A stretch of 64,000 nucleotides of DNA, taken from Janthinobacterium sp. 344. Lineage in GTDB: Bacteria > Pseudomonadota > Gammaproteobacteria > Burkholderiales > Burkholderiaceae_D. Shown here piece by piece: positions 1 to 9,292 of the stretch. Under the pieces are notes generated by a model, which saw only the letters and a list, made by a program, of their open reading frames with translations, was not told the DNA's origin and made no database searches. Numbering within the stretch: position 1 is the stretch's first letter; each line of letters starts with the position of its first letter. A program made the translations under genes and the position numbers. Location: assembly GCF_900112025.1 (NCBI RefSeq), contig NZ_FOKL01000003.1, positions 186,001-250,000 of the forward strand, in the 5' to 3' direction.

Positions 1-1758
1 GACGATCGCCAGCGCCTGTCCGCGCGCCGCATCGTCCTGCGCCAGGCGCGTCAGGTATGCCGCAAGGCGGCTGGCCTCCTCCTGCGCGGCCGCGGTGCTG
101 GCCAGCCGGCGGCTGAAAAAAGCCAGCGGCGAGCGCACTGTGCCCAGCAGCAGCTGGATTTCGCCGTTTGGCAGACTGCGCAGGCTGTAGGCGGCCGGGT
201 CGCCGCCCCGCTCCAGCATGCGTGCGGCGGCATCCGTGGCGGCGGCCATGCTCGTAAATTCCACGCTGCGCAGCAGCGCGTCGCCACCTGGCGGCGTGGC
301 CAGATGCACGCTATAGCGGCTGCCATCGTCGCCAGCGCCGGCGGGCGACGTCACGCGCAGCAGTTCCAGCATGTCCGGCGGCCCTTCGGGCACGTCCAGC
401 AGCGATTGCCAGAAATAGCCCTGTTCCAGCGAGGGATCGAACGACAGCAGGCGACAGGCATGGGCCAGCTGCGCGCCACAGTCGGCCAGCAGCTGCTCGA
501 AAAACAGCAGGTAGGCCTTCAACTGGCGCGACTGGGCGATGCGCTCGTCGGCTTGCTGATGCGACAGCATCGATTGGGCCAGGCCCACCTGGACGCCGCC
601 TTCGCCGATGCCGTAGGTCTGCGGAAAGTGACGCTGGATCGACACATAGCGGGCGACATCGCGCCGCTGGCCAGCCGGCAAGGTGGCATAGTCGTGCGCC
701 AGGGGGCTGCCGGCCGCGCCGTCGCCGTGGCGCAAGCGGTCCAGGCGCCGCCGCAGCGCCGTGTCCAGCGCATCGCCATCGATGTCGATGGCCTGGCCCT
801 GCCGCGTCAGCACGATGCCAGGCAAGCCGACAGGCGGCTCGAAGATCGATGGCGCCAGGCGCGGCACCTGCGCATCGTCAAACAGGATGCGCGCGCCGGG
901 CGTGGCAAGGACGCCATCGACCTCGATGGACAGCGCGGCAAGCGCCAGCACGCCAGGCACGGCGCGCATGGCGCTGGCCACTTCGGCGTGCTCCAGGCCG
1001 CGCCGGCGCGCCGGCCATTGCGCGCCGTCGACCAGCATGCCGCCGTAGACCGGGCCGCAATAGATCTGTTCGGGGGGCACGCCGGCCGCCAGCTGCCGTT
1101 CCACGCTGCTGGTGGCGACAAATGGCACCAGCAGGTCCTGCAACTGGTAAAGCAGGTCGGCCAGCACCTCCTCGGCCACCAGGTCCGGCGCGATGTCGAC
1201 GCGGGCGCTGACCTCGATGGAACAGGGCTGCAGCAAGACCACCTGGTGCAAGTCTTCCCCGACGTTGCGGTTGGCCGCGTATATGGCATGGCAGTGCCGG
1301 CGCAAGGAAACGTCGCCCGGCAGGCAGACATACGCCTCCACATACATCGTGTACAGGCCGTCGATGGCGTCGCGGCCGGCCTTCGGCAGCGCTTCCATCC
1401 ACACAGTCTTGCCATTCGCCGGCAACTGCAGATACAGCAGGCGGCTGTAGTCGGCGGCGGTCAGCGGCCCCGCCGGCAGTATCCGGTCGCCCGTCAGCAA
1501 GGGATCGGCGGCGGTCGGCAGCGGCTGCTCGGCCAGCAGGTCGGGCATGGGGAAACGGCAGCGGTAGGCCAGGTCCGTCAAGGCATAGCACAGCTGTTCC
1601 AAGGTAGTGACGCCCGGGTCATGCGCATTGTAGTCGGTCCACAGCGCGCCGCCGAGCGCCTGGCAATGGCGTATCCCGGCGCCCAGCAAGGCGGCGAAAT
1701 CGAGCGTCGCTTCCTGTGCCGGCACGCCCAGCACGTGGCCCTGGTGGTCTAGCAGCAT
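1..1758 (-). CDS. eCIS baseplate protein (Afp12-like), 3' end beyond window
   Basis: The frame is open for 586 codons from an ATG at 1758 to base 1 and leaves the window, so the C-terminus is missing. Its ATG lies inside the end of the preceding baseplate J gene (stop 1751-1749), which indicates translational coupling. The N-terminal stretch WTDYNAHDPGVTTLEQLCYA (about residues 40-60) resembles the opening of J-like baseplate wedge proteins. A later stretch, AQSRQLKAYLLFFEQLLAD (about residue 440), resembles one I recall from large structural proteins in eCIS clusters. Being last in an ordered set of sheath, tube, spike and wedge genes supports a second wedge protein. The exact Afp12 equivalence is inferred from position. 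Confidence 0.7.
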   Translation of the reverse strand, partial: MLLDHQGHVLGVPAQEATLDFAALLGAGIRHCQALGGALWTDYNAHDPGVTTLEQLCYALTDLAYRCRFPMPDLLAEQPLPTAADPLLTGDRILPAGPLTAADYSRLLYLQLPANGKTVWMEALPKAGRDAIDGLYTMYVEAYVCLPGDVSLRRHCHAIYAANRNVGEDLHQVVLLQPCSIEVSARVDIAPDLVAEEVLADLLYQLQDLLVPFVATSSVERQLAAGVPPEQIYCGPVYGGMLVDGAQWPARRRGLEHAEVASAMRAVPGVLALAALSIEVDGVLATPGARILFDDAQVPRLAPSIFEPPVGLPGIVLTRQGQAIDIDGDALDTALRRRLDRLRHGDGAAGSPLAHDYATLPAGQRRDVARYVSIQRHFPQTYGIGEGGVQVGLAQSMLSHQQADERIAQSRQLKAYLLFFEQLLADCGAQLAHACRLLSFDPSLEQGYFWQSLLDVPEGPPDMLELLRVTSPAGAGDDGSRYSVHLATPPGGDALLRSVEFTSMAAATDAAARMLERGGDPAAYSLRSLPNGEIQLLLGTVRSPLAFFSRRLASTAAAQEEASRLAAYLTRLAQDDAARGQALAIV

Positions 1759-4700
1759 GCGGCCTCCGCTGTCGCCTGCGTGATCACATGCGTGGCGGCG
1801 GGCACCAGCACGGACCAGGGAAGGCGCGGCCGCGCACTGTCCTGCGCGTGCAGGACCAGCGCCATCGATTGCGGCCCCGGCATGCGCTGCGCCACGCTCA
1901 AGCTGCGGATCGCGCGGACCCCGGCCTGGCCGAGCAGCAGCGCCGCGATGCCGCTCACGGGCACCGTGCCGCAGCCGATGGCAAGGTGCGGCGCGTGCTC
2001 GCGCTGCCATGGCGAGAGGAATTCCTGCAGCGCCTGGGTCAACTGCGCGATGCATTGCCGCACATCGGCATCGCTGGCGAAATCGATGGCGGCCGTCACT
2101 TCCAGCACCTCGTAGCAGACGTTGCGCACGTCGATTTTTCGCACGCATGCCGAAGCGAGCGATTGCACGTACAGGCCGATGCGCGACAGCTGCGTCGCCG
2201 CAAACGGCGCAGCCTGCTCCGGGCGGGCCTGGATCGGCGGCACCAGTACCAGCGCCAGTTCGCCGCTGCCCAGGCGCCCGCTGCCGAAGCTGTTGTTGGG
2301 CCCGATGCACTTGACTTGCCAGACGCCGGGAAACGCATCGAGCACCAGCTGCTCATAATCGCGCGGCACGCTGGCGCGCTGCTTGTGGCGCAGGCGTTCG
2401 CTGGCGCGCAGGCGGAAGGCCTCACGCTGCTCGGGCGCCTGGCCGCCGGTCGATGCATACGGCTGGCTGACCGCCCTGACCTGTGCGACGGCTGGGGACA
2501 GCGCCTTGATGCTGCCAGCGGCCAGCACGGCGCCGTCGGTCCCCTGCGGCGTCACGCGGCGTGCCCGCACGGCTTGCGGCAGGATGGCCACCGTCGCCGC
2601 CCAGTCAGCCGGGCTATCGCTGGTGCCCACGGCGATCCAGGCCAGCGGCGGCTTGCTCGATGCTCCCATCAGGCGGGCCCCGCCGCCCAGCAACGGTGGC
2701 AGCGACAGGCGCACGATGCCGGAAACGCCCGCGTCATAGTCGGGCGAGCTGACGCTGTCGGCCTCGAATTCGCGCCAGGCGTCGTCCGCCAGGTAGCGCC
2801 ACGTCAGGCCCGGCCTGGCCGGCGCCGCGCCCCCCAGGCTGACGCAGCTTGCCGCCGGCGCGCGCATTTCGACATGCATGCTGAGCGCCTGCCCCGGCGC
2901 CGCGTTGAGCAGGCCGATATAGCAGTTGCCGTCATCGAGGGCGAGTGGGAACAGGCTCGTCTCGCGCGGCGCGGCCAGGCCGAACGGGTGGACATGATAG
3001 AACTGCGGCTGGGCGCCATCGAGTGTCAGCGTTTCCCTCGCGTGATAACTGAGACTGACGTTCTTGATGGTCGGCACGAATGGCATATTCAGCAACATCA
3101 GCGGCAACGCCGGTGCGGGCGTGGGCCCTGCCGCCGGGGCAGGCGGCGTGCCCTGCGGCATGGCGGCACCCTTGCCGAACAGGTGCAGCAGCCAGGCGAT
3201 CACTGCCTTGACGAGGGCACCGGCGCGCTGGAGCCAGATGCCTATCCTGTGCCATAGCGCGGCCCAGCAGGCCTTGATGCGCCGCCACAGATTGTCCTGC
3301 CGCGCCTGCCGTTCGACCAGCAGCATGTTCTGGATCGCACACGCCGCGAACATCTGCGGGTACAGCGCCTGGCCAAAACCATAGTGCGGCGCGGCAAAGC
3401 TCACTTGCACGCTGCCTGGCGGGGCCGCCACCGGCCCCGCCACGGCGGCGTTCAGGGGCGTGCCGGCTGGCGCCGCCGCGGCCTGCGCGCCCCGTCCGCC
3501 CAGGTGCATGCTCCACACGCTGGCCGGCAGCACATTGCCATCAGTACAGGAAAACATCGCCCACGCGGCCGGCGCACCGTCGCCGACCAGCGGCGCTTGC
3601 CAGGCGCCGTCGCGGAACGTCGCCAGCGCCACCTGAAAACCGGCATTGTCGAAGGTGTACGGCTGGTAGCCGTCGTAATACTGGGGAAAGCCGTTGGGCG
3701 CGCCAGGCGGCTGCGGCACGGTATTCAGCAACGGCAAGTTCAGCCAGTCAATGTTGATATTGACCCAGTCCAGCTGCTTGCACCCCAGTTCGGGATGGTA
3801 CAGCGTCCAGTTTGCCCCTGGCAAGGGCGCGTTGCCGAACGGCGCGAACGGTTTGCCCGGTGCCACCACGCCTGTCGGCGTACTCATCTGGAGTGTCGCC
3901 AGGCCCGTTACCTGCACCGCGACGTCGATGCCCGTCAGGCGCAGTTTTTCCAGTCCGCTGTAGCCGTAGCTGGCGGCGTGCGGGTTGAGCATCAGCTTGA
4001 GCATGGGCCAGTCGGTCGCCACGCCTGGCGCCAGCGCGCGGTTGGCCGCCAGCGCAGGGCAGTCTGCGCCGAGCGTGAAAGCCAGCTCCCAATCGGTGCC
4101 GGGCAGCAGCCGCGTCAAGGTAAACGCCGGCACCGCCAGCCAGCCCGAGGCGCTGCTCATGCTCAGCAAGAACGTCTCGGCAGGCAAAACCTGCGCCGCT
4201 GGCGCGCCGGTGCCGACGCTGGGCGGCGGCGGACAGAATGCCTGTTCGATGGCCTCCGCGCCGATGGCGAAGGACAGGCGCAGCGTGAGCGCGCGCACGC
4301 CCTCGGCCAGCTGCAGGCTGGGCGCGGTCAGCAGCATGCCGATCCCGGCCGTCAGCGCCTCCCTGGCGTCCGGCGGCGGGACGGCGCCAAAGGTGGGCCA
4401 GCCCGCCGCCGCCTCGGCCAGCGGCTGGCCCAGTCCATCCTGCGAGTTGGCCACCGGCGCGGCATACACGGCGGCGATGCTGCCATTGCCGGCATCGCGC
4501 TGGTACAGCACGGTACGGATGTCGCCGATGCTGATCTGGTTCAGCGCCACGGCGCAGTCGGTTGCATACAGCACCGGCTGGCCCTGGCTATCCTGGCCGG
4601 GACTGGCGATGGCGCGCGCCGGCAGCACATGGTCGCTGCAGTTCGCTGCCAGCGACACGATCAGGGTCAGTTCATCGGCCACGCCGGCCGCAGGCTTCAA

Positions 4701-5384
4701 GCGCAGGACCGTGTCGTAATAATAGTCCAGATGGCGTCCCGTGAATGCGTTCAGGTCGCTCTGCACGCCGGCGTACAGGCGCAGGAAAGCCAGGTACAGC
4801 GCCGTGTGCGCGGGATGGTCGTCGCGCTGGCAGGCGCGTTCCAGCGCCAGCATGGCCTGCGCGCGCAAACGCCGGCCCGCATCGTTCAGGCTGGCGGCAA
4901 GCGCCCCCAGGCTGTCGCCGTCCGGCGCCGCAGCCTGGGCGTCGGCCTGCAGCACGGCGTTCAGCCTGGCCTGATGCGTATCGAGCATGGCCGCCGCCGT
5001 TCCCAGCAAAGGATTGCCGCTCTGTACCAGGAAACGCGCATCGGCAAGCCGCGCCCCCTCGTACCAGTCACGCAGACGCCCCAGCATGGCATGGATGGCC
5101 AGCAGCTTGTCGGCAGGCTCCGCCCGTGGTGGCAGCGGCTGGTCCGGCCAGCAGGCCGCCTGCGCCAGGCGAAAGGTGACATCGCTGTCCCAGAAGGCCT
5201 GCCAGTCGGTTGGCGCGACGCCGTGCGCGTCAAAATAGTTCAGCAGGCGCGCATAGGCGAGCGCCTGCTGCATGAGCTGTGCCGGCGTGCGCGCATCGAT
5301 CGGCGCCGTCGACGGCGCCAGCGCAGGCAAGGACCGGCTGCCCCGGCTCAAGCCATTGTCCATGTCGCCCGCATGTCCTGGCAT
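1749..5384 (-). CDS. eCIS baseplate J/gp47-like protein (Afp11-like)
   Basis: A 1211-residue protein, the largest of the cluster. Its C-terminal 200 or so residues (LRHKQRASVPRDYEQLVLDA, then an alternating alpha/beta region) resemble the baseplate J C-terminal fold that builds the wedge around the hub of a contractile tail. The start is placed at the ATG two bases after the gp25-like gene stop; no clear Shine-Dalgarno is visible, so coupling is assumed. An in-frame ATG 21 bases further upstream overlaps gp25, and one at about 5363 is also possible. Around residues 697-740 there is a Trp-rich amphipathic to hydrophobic stretch followed by a Pro/Ala linker, which is odd for a soluble wedge protein. 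Confidence 0.8.
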   Translation of the reverse strand: MPGHAGDMDNGLSRGSRSLPALAPSTAPIDARTPAQLMQQALAYARLLNYFDAHGVAPTDWQAFWDSDVTFRLAQAACWPDQPLPPRAEPADKLLAIHAMLGRLRDWYEGARLADARFLVQSGNPLLGTAAAMLDTHQARLNAVLQADAQAAAPDGDSLGALAASLNDAGRRLRAQAMLALERACQRDDHPAHTALYLAFLRLYAGVQSDLNAFTGRHLDYYYDTVLRLKPAAGVADELTLIVSLAANCSDHVLPARAIASPGQDSQGQPVLYATDCAVALNQISIGDIRTVLYQRDAGNGSIAAVYAAPVANSQDGLGQPLAEAAAGWPTFGAVPPPDAREALTAGIGMLLTAPSLQLAEGVRALTLRLSFAIGAEAIEQAFCPPPPSVGTGAPAAQVLPAETFLLSMSSASGWLAVPAFTLTRLLPGTDWELAFTLGADCPALAANRALAPGVATDWPMLKLMLNPHAASYGYSGLEKLRLTGIDVAVQVTGLATLQMSTPTGVVAPGKPFAPFGNAPLPGANWTLYHPELGCKQLDWVNINIDWLNLPLLNTVPQPPGAPNGFPQYYDGYQPYTFDNAGFQVALATFRDGAWQAPLVGDGAPAAWAMFSCTDGNVLPASVWSMHLGGRGAQAAAAPAGTPLNAAVAGPVAAPPGSVQVSFAAPHYGFGQALYPQMFAACAIQNMLLVERQARQDNLWRRIKACWAALWHRIGIWLQRAGALVKAVIAWLLHLFGKGAAMPQGTPPAPAAGPTPAPALPLMLLNMPFVPTIKNVSLSYHARETLTLDGAQPQFYHVHPFGLAAPRETSLFPLALDDGNCYIGLLNAAPGQALSMHVEMRAPAASCVSLGGAAPARPGLTWRYLADDAWREFEADSVSSPDYDAGVSGIVRLSLPPLLGGGARLMGASSKPPLAWIAVGTSDSPADWAATVAILPQAVRARRVTPQGTDGAVLAAGSIKALSPAVAQVRAVSQPYASTGGQAPEQREAFRLRASERLRHKQRASVPRDYEQLVLDAFPGVWQVKCIGPNNSFGSGRLGSGELALVLVPPIQARPEQAAPFAATQLSRIGLYVQSLASACVRKIDVRNVCYEVLEVTAAIDFASDADVRQCIAQLTQALQEFLSPWQREHAPHLAIGCGTVPVSGIAALLLGQAGVRAIRSLSVAQRMPGPQSMALVLHAQDSARPRLPWSVLVPAATHVITQATAEAACC

Positions 5385-5385
5385 G

Positions 5386-5820
5386 CTAGCCGATCTGGCG
5401 CACATTGGTGCCCTCCCCCTGCAGGTAGAACGGAAAGACCATATTGCTGCGGGTATTGGTTTGGCGAATCACGTACGTCAGCGTGATCGTCAGCAAACCC
5501 GTCAGCGGCGAGCTCAGTGCCACGTCGATTTCGAGCAGCGTGATGCGCGGCTCGAAATACAGGATGGCGTTGCCCATCTGTTTGCGGATACGGGCAAACA
5601 GGGCCGGTTCGGCGCTGTCGAACTGATACTGCCGCAGGTTGCAGCCGTAGGCGGGCAGCATGCTGCGTTCGTTCTGCGCGGTGGTAAACAGCACCCGCAG
5701 GCTTTGCTGGATGTCCGTGTCGCCGGCGACCAGCTCGACGCAGCCCGTCGCCAGGTTGAAGGCGGGCGGGAAGCTCCAGCCGCGTCCCAGGAATCCCTGC
5801 TTGAGCACGCTGTTCGCCAT
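5386..5820 (-). CDS. gp25-like baseplate wedge protein (Afp9-like)
   Basis: A 144-residue protein of the GPW/gp25/TssE family, which joins the sheath to the baseplate wedge in contractile tails. The N-terminal GRGWSFPPAF, a central NERSMLPAYGCNL segment and the following helix and strand pattern (FEPRITLLEID) are typical of the family, and length is normal. It begins one base after the PAAR gene stop and ends one base before the baseplate J start, so it is embedded in the operon. Its neighbours make eCIS rather than phage or type VI secretion the likely context. Confidence 0.88.
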   Translation of the reverse strand: MANSVLKQGFLGRGWSFPPAFNLATGCVELVAGDTDIQQSLRVLFTTAQNERSMLPAYGCNLRQYQFDSAEPALFARIRKQMGNAILYFEPRITLLEIDVALSSPLTGLLTITLTYVIRQTNTRSNMVFPFYLQGEGTNVRQIG

Positions 5821-5821
5821 C

Positions 5822-6112
5822 TCAGCCGCCGATCATGACGGTCATGCAGCCGAGCACGATACTGCCGCCATGGACGGTGCTGTCGCCCATGCGCGCCGCC
5901 GGCCGGCCGCCGATCTGCACCGTGCTCGATCCCTTGGCGATGGCGTCCGGCGGCCCCACGCAGACCAGCATGTCGCCCACCGCCGCCGCAGGCAGCTTGC
6001 CGATCAGCACCGTCGGCACGCACACGCCGATGACCGGGCCGCCGACATGCGGCACCGGACCGGTGGCCAGCGGACACTGATGCATATCGGTCAAGCGGGC
6101 GGCGAAGGGCAT
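5822..6112 (-). CDS. PAAR-domain tip protein (Afp10-like)
   Basis: A 96-residue PAAR-repeat protein. The pattern of short glycine- and proline-rich turns (PHVGGPVIG, GGRPAARMGD, HGGSIVLGC) is that of the conical tip that sharpens the spike of contractile injection machines, with His/Cys positions able to hold a metal ion. It has a strong ribosome site (AGGAG about 8 bases before ATG) and follows the spike gene directly, the usual order. It has no C-terminal extension, so no fused toxin is present. Confidence 0.88.
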   Translation of the reverse strand: MPFAARLTDMHQCPLATGPVPHVGGPVIGVCVPTVLIGKLPAAAVGDMLVCVGPPDAIAKGSSTVQIGGRPAARMGDSTVHGGSIVLGCMTVMIGG

Positions 6113-6125
6113 GCTTGTCTCCTGG

Positions 6126-7922
6126 TTAATTAATCATGACCATCAGGCCCTGCACGGTCAATTCGCCGCTCGAAGCGAGCTTGCCGCTCAGATTGCCCTG
6201 CAGCGACAGGGCGGCCGAAGCGCTGGCACTGATATTCGGTGCGCTGGACGTCACCTCGGTGCTGCCCGTCAGCTGGACCGCGCCCGCATTGGCATTCAGG
6301 GAGATATTGCCGTTGGCGTTCAGCGTCATGTCGGCGCAGCTGCTCAGCGTCATGCCGCCGCTGCCCATGGCCAGCTTGTTGCCGTTGGAATCGACCAGCG
6401 TGACACTGGCGGCGTCGTCGCTCATGGTCAGCGTATGGCCGCCCGGCGTGCTGACGACAATGATCTTCTTGACATCGTCCATGGTCAGCTTGAGCTGGCT
6501 CTTGGTGACGATCACCTTGTAGGTATTCGGCGCATCGGGGGCATATGCCGGCGCCCGCGCGCTGCTGTACAAGCTGCCCAATATGACGGGCGAACGGGGA
6601 TCGTTGTTGATAAAACTGAGGATGACCTCGTCGCCGGCTTCCGGCATGAACAGGATGCCGGCGCCGCTGCCCGCATACGGACTGCCCAGGCGCGCCCAGA
6701 TGCCTTCGCCGCTGCTGGCGATCATCGGCACCTCGACCAGCACGCGGTTTTGCCCGGCGGGATCGCTGTCGGTCTGCTTGACCGTGCCGATCAGCAAGCC
6801 GCCGGCTGCCGGCACCAGGCCCGAGGCCGGCGCCGCCTCGACGTCGGCCGCCTCGCTGGCGAACCATTGCGGCGACAGGCCAAAGCCCACCTCCGTCATC
6901 CAGTTGCCGTTCTCGATGGTATGCACCACGCTGCTGGCGTAGGCCGCGCCGTTGAAGCGGTCGCCGACGCCCGCCAGTTGAATCATGCCACCAGGAATGA
7001 TGCCGCCATTGCCGCGGAACGTCACCTTGCCGCGCACCCTGGACAGGCGCGACTTGAGCAATTGCGCGCTGGCCCAGTTACTCAGCTCGTCGGCGGTGGC
7101 CGGCGCATTCGACTGCAGCTCGAATGCCGGCAGGCCGAGCACGGCGGCCAGCGTCGCGCCGCTCAGGTTGCCCTGCGCGTTGACGGCCGGCTCGCTCGAC
7201 TGGCCGGCCACCGTCGCTTGCGAGGCGCAGTCCCACGACGTGGCCGTGACCGAGCTCAGTTGCAGGCTGGCGTCGATCTCGGCCGTCACTTCATTGAGCG
7301 CGTTGCCATACTCGATCAGCAAGGTGGGCGTCCCGTCGACCTTGGGCGGCGCGATATTCACGCAGCCATCGGCAACGAGCACGAGCATGCCGTTGACTTC
7401 GGCGCGGGCGACGAGGAAATCCCAGTCCGTCGCGTAATAACGCACCATGTTCATGCTGGCGGCCGGCGTGGCGCTCACCTGCGCCGTCAGGCCGGCGGCG
7501 CCGATGATCTGGCTGAAGATCGCGCTGTCCGTGGTCCCCACGTAGGCGCTCTTGCGGCCGATGGTCAGGCCCAGCGCCTTGTCGAAGCAGGTCAGCACCA
7601 GGTAGGACTTGTGGTTGCTGCGCACCTGGATCGCATGGCGCACGACGATGCCCGAAAACAGCGTGCTTTCAGTGCCGTTGTGGTAGCCGGCCTTGATCAC
7701 GATGGTGGTACCGGGCAGCAAGGTGGACGAGGAGCTGATGGCGAACGCCTCGCCCGACGCATCGCCGTCATACAGCACGATCCTGGCGCTGGGGATACGG
7801 TTGACCTGCCGCTGGGTCCGGATCTGCTGCACTTCGAATGTGTCGGGCAAGGCGCTGCCGTTGGCCAGCACCGTCATGGTGACGAGGTCGGTATTTGCGG
7901 CGATGGGCGAGACGGGGCTCAT
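6126..7922 (-). CDS. VgrG/gp27-gp5-like spike protein (Afp8-like)
   Basis: A 598-residue spike protein. The first 360 or so residues correspond to the gp27-like hub; a gp5 OB-fold follows (GTVKQTDSDPAGQNRVLVEV, about residue 390, to the GDEVILSF and DPRSPVILGSLY motifs); the last 120 residues are short polar repeats that would form the beta-helical needle, ending in hydrophobic LMVMIN. The start is the ATG that overlaps the TGA of the LysM gene (ATGA, 7922-7919); longer in-frame starts would run into that gene. It sits between the LysM and PAAR genes as in Afp and PVC clusters. Confidence 0.88.
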   Translation of the reverse strand: MSPVSPIAANTDLVTMTVLANGSALPDTFEVQQIRTQRQVNRIPSARIVLYDGDASGEAFAISSSSTLLPGTTIVIKAGYHNGTESTLFSGIVVRHAIQVRSNHKSYLVLTCFDKALGLTIGRKSAYVGTTDSAIFSQIIGAAGLTAQVSATPAASMNMVRYYATDWDFLVARAEVNGMLVLVADGCVNIAPPKVDGTPTLLIEYGNALNEVTAEIDASLQLSSVTATSWDCASQATVAGQSSEPAVNAQGNLSGATLAAVLGLPAFELQSNAPATADELSNWASAQLLKSRLSRVRGKVTFRGNGGIIPGGMIQLAGVGDRFNGAAYASSVVHTIENGNWMTEVGFGLSPQWFASEAADVEAAPASGLVPAAGGLLIGTVKQTDSDPAGQNRVLVEVPMIASSGEGIWARLGSPYAGSGAGILFMPEAGDEVILSFINNDPRSPVILGSLYSSARAPAYAPDAPNTYKVIVTKSQLKLTMDDVKKIIVVSTPGGHTLTMSDDAASVTLVDSNGNKLAMGSGGMTLSSCADMTLNANGNISLNANAGAVQLTGSTEVTSSAPNISASASAALSLQGNLSGKLASSGELTVQGLMVMIN

Positions 7923-8581
7923 GTGCTGGCCAGCGGCGGAAAATACAGGGTGCTGCCAGGCACCAGCTGGCGAAAATTCGACAGCCGGTTGTACTGCGCC
8001 ACGCCCAGGTAGTATCGGCTGCTGCCATAAATGTCGTTGCACATGGCCGGCAGCGTGTCACCGCTGTGCACCACGCGCGCATGCGTCATGTCCGGCGAAC
8101 TCTTGTTGGCACGCTGGGCGATTTCCTGGGGCGACAGATACTCTTCGAAGCCGGCGCTGAGCTTGGCGCGCACGGGCGTGCCATCGGTCTGGAACAGCGT
8201 GTAATCGATGTCCAGGCTGGTCAGGCGGCAATTGAAGGTGACGCCATTGCCCCACACCAGTTCAAGATAATTCGGTGCGTGGATCTGGCCGTTGTAGTCG
8301 TAGGCGATCCCCTTGAGCTTGCTGATTTCCGCCGCCACGCTGGCGATCGCCGTTTCCATCACGCCCGTGGCGTCCAGGTAGAAGTCGAAGGACACCTTCT
8401 GCGGGTCGGAAACGTAGAACTTGGTCGTCACGCCGGCGGTATCGGTCGAATCGTTATCCGTGTACTGGGTACTGTGGGTCTGCCGGTACGATTCCGGGTT
8501 GATCTGCAAGGCATACTCTCCCAGCTGGTCCGAAAAGCCGGGATCCGCATAGGCGATGATGGTGAGCTTCTTGAGCGTCAT
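7919..8581 (-). CDS. LysM-containing eCIS tube-hub adaptor (Afp7-like)
   Basis: A 220-residue protein. Residues 1-150 match the CIS tube adaptor family placed between tube and spike, with LTIIAYADPGFSD at the N-terminus. The last 50 residues form a LysM-like module (VVHSGDTLPAMCNDIYGSS to LVPGSTLYFPP). Afp7 homologues have this build and connect the inner tube to the spike trimer. A GCGGGA ribosome site precedes the ATG; the stop overlaps the spike start by four bases. Confidence 0.85.
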   Translation of the reverse strand: MTLKKLTIIAYADPGFSDQLGEYALQINPESYRQTHSTQYTDNDSTDTAGVTTKFYVSDPQKVSFDFYLDATGVMETAIASVAAEISKLKGIAYDYNGQIHAPNYLELVWGNGVTFNCRLTSLDIDYTLFQTDGTPVRAKLSAGFEEYLSPQEIAQRANKSSPDMTHARVVHSGDTLPAMCNDIYGSSRYYLGVAQYNRLSNFRQLVPGSTLYFPPLAST

Positions 8582-8593
8582 GCCGTTGTCCCG

Positions 8594-8755
8594 CTAGCGC
8601 CGGTCGGCGTCGGCCAGCTGCTCCAGCACGCGCTCGACGCATTCCCGTATCAATTGCTGGCGCAGCTGGGCCAGTGCGGCCGCCGGCAGCGCCACCTGCT
8701 CCTGTGCGGGCTTGACGCTGGCCTTGATGACCAGTTCGCGGATTTCAATCGGCAT
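8594..8755 (-). CDS. DUF5908 small eCIS protein
   Basis: A 53-residue peptide starting MPIEIRELVIKA, the signature of the DUF5908 family, which is found almost only in contractile injection gene clusters between tube and LysM genes. The rest is a predicted amphipathic helix (LAQLRQQLIRECVERVLEQL). Longer frames reading in from upstream would overlap the tube gene, so the internal ATG at 8755 is chosen. Its molecular role is not established; a chaperone-like or assembly role is a guess. Confidence 0.82.
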   Translation of the reverse strand: MPIEIRELVIKASVKPAQEQVALPAAALAQLRQQLIRECVERVLEQLADADRR

Positions 8756-8789
8756 CGCTATGCACTCCCTTGCATTCCCATGTGTTCCC

Positions 8790-9284
8790 TTAAGCGGCCG
8801 GCACCACGGCTGGCTTGCCTGGCACCTTGACGAAATAGCGATACGCCAGTTCCATGGTCTCGATCGCCAGCTCGTTTTTTTCCGCGCCCAAGTCGGCCAC
8901 GCTCCACTTGACTGGCCAGGCGCCGACAAAATTCCACGACAACAACGGATTGGCCTGCGCATCGAGCAGTGACAGCAGCACCGTGGTCGGCGTGATGACG
9001 GTATCGAAGTTCGACTCCATCACGCCCTTGCACCAGCTGCCGAAGCCGGACGTGGGCAGCAGCACGCCGCGCTTGAGGACCAGGTTGCCATACTTGGCCC
9101 GCTCGGGAAGACGGTGGCTGTAGCGGTTCTCGCCACCTTCCTTGATTTCGAGCATGTCGCGTTCGGCCTGCAAGCCCTGCACTTCCTGGAAGCTGGTATC
9201 GCCGCTGGTGCCCTGGTCCACGATATCGACCGTGAAATAGAAGCTCGCCGGCGGATAACCGGCATGGACGGCGCCGGCGCTCAT
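8790..9284 (-). CDS. eCIS inner tube protein, second copy
   Basis: A 164-residue T4-like tail tube (gp19 family) protein. It has the tube hallmarks: FTVDIVDQGTSGDTSFQEVQ near the N-terminus, YGNLVLKRGVL in the middle and the WNFVGAWPVKW loop. The C-terminus AIETMELAYRYF parallels the AVETIEVAHEGL of the neighbouring tube. eCIS particles usually have two or more tube proteins, one forming the bulk and another the initiator ring at the hub. Start at 9284, eight bases past the stop of the first tube gene; a longer open frame would overlap that gene and is rejected. Confidence 0.85.
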   Translation of the reverse strand: MSAGAVHAGYPPASFYFTVDIVDQGTSGDTSFQEVQGLQAERDMLEIKEGGENRYSHRLPERAKYGNLVLKRGVLLPTSGFGSWCKGVMESNFDTVITPTTVLLSLLDAQANPLLSWNFVGAWPVKWSVADLGAEKNELAIETMELAYRYFVKVPGKPAVVPAA

Positions 9285-9292
9285 GCGGCGCC

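Noticed and set aside
304-1752. Long plus-strand open frame opposite the left-edge baseplate gene
   Set aside because: Low-complexity Arg/Gln/Ala/His-rich translation typical of the antisense of a high-GC gene; the minus-strand frame gives a recognisable baseplate protein.
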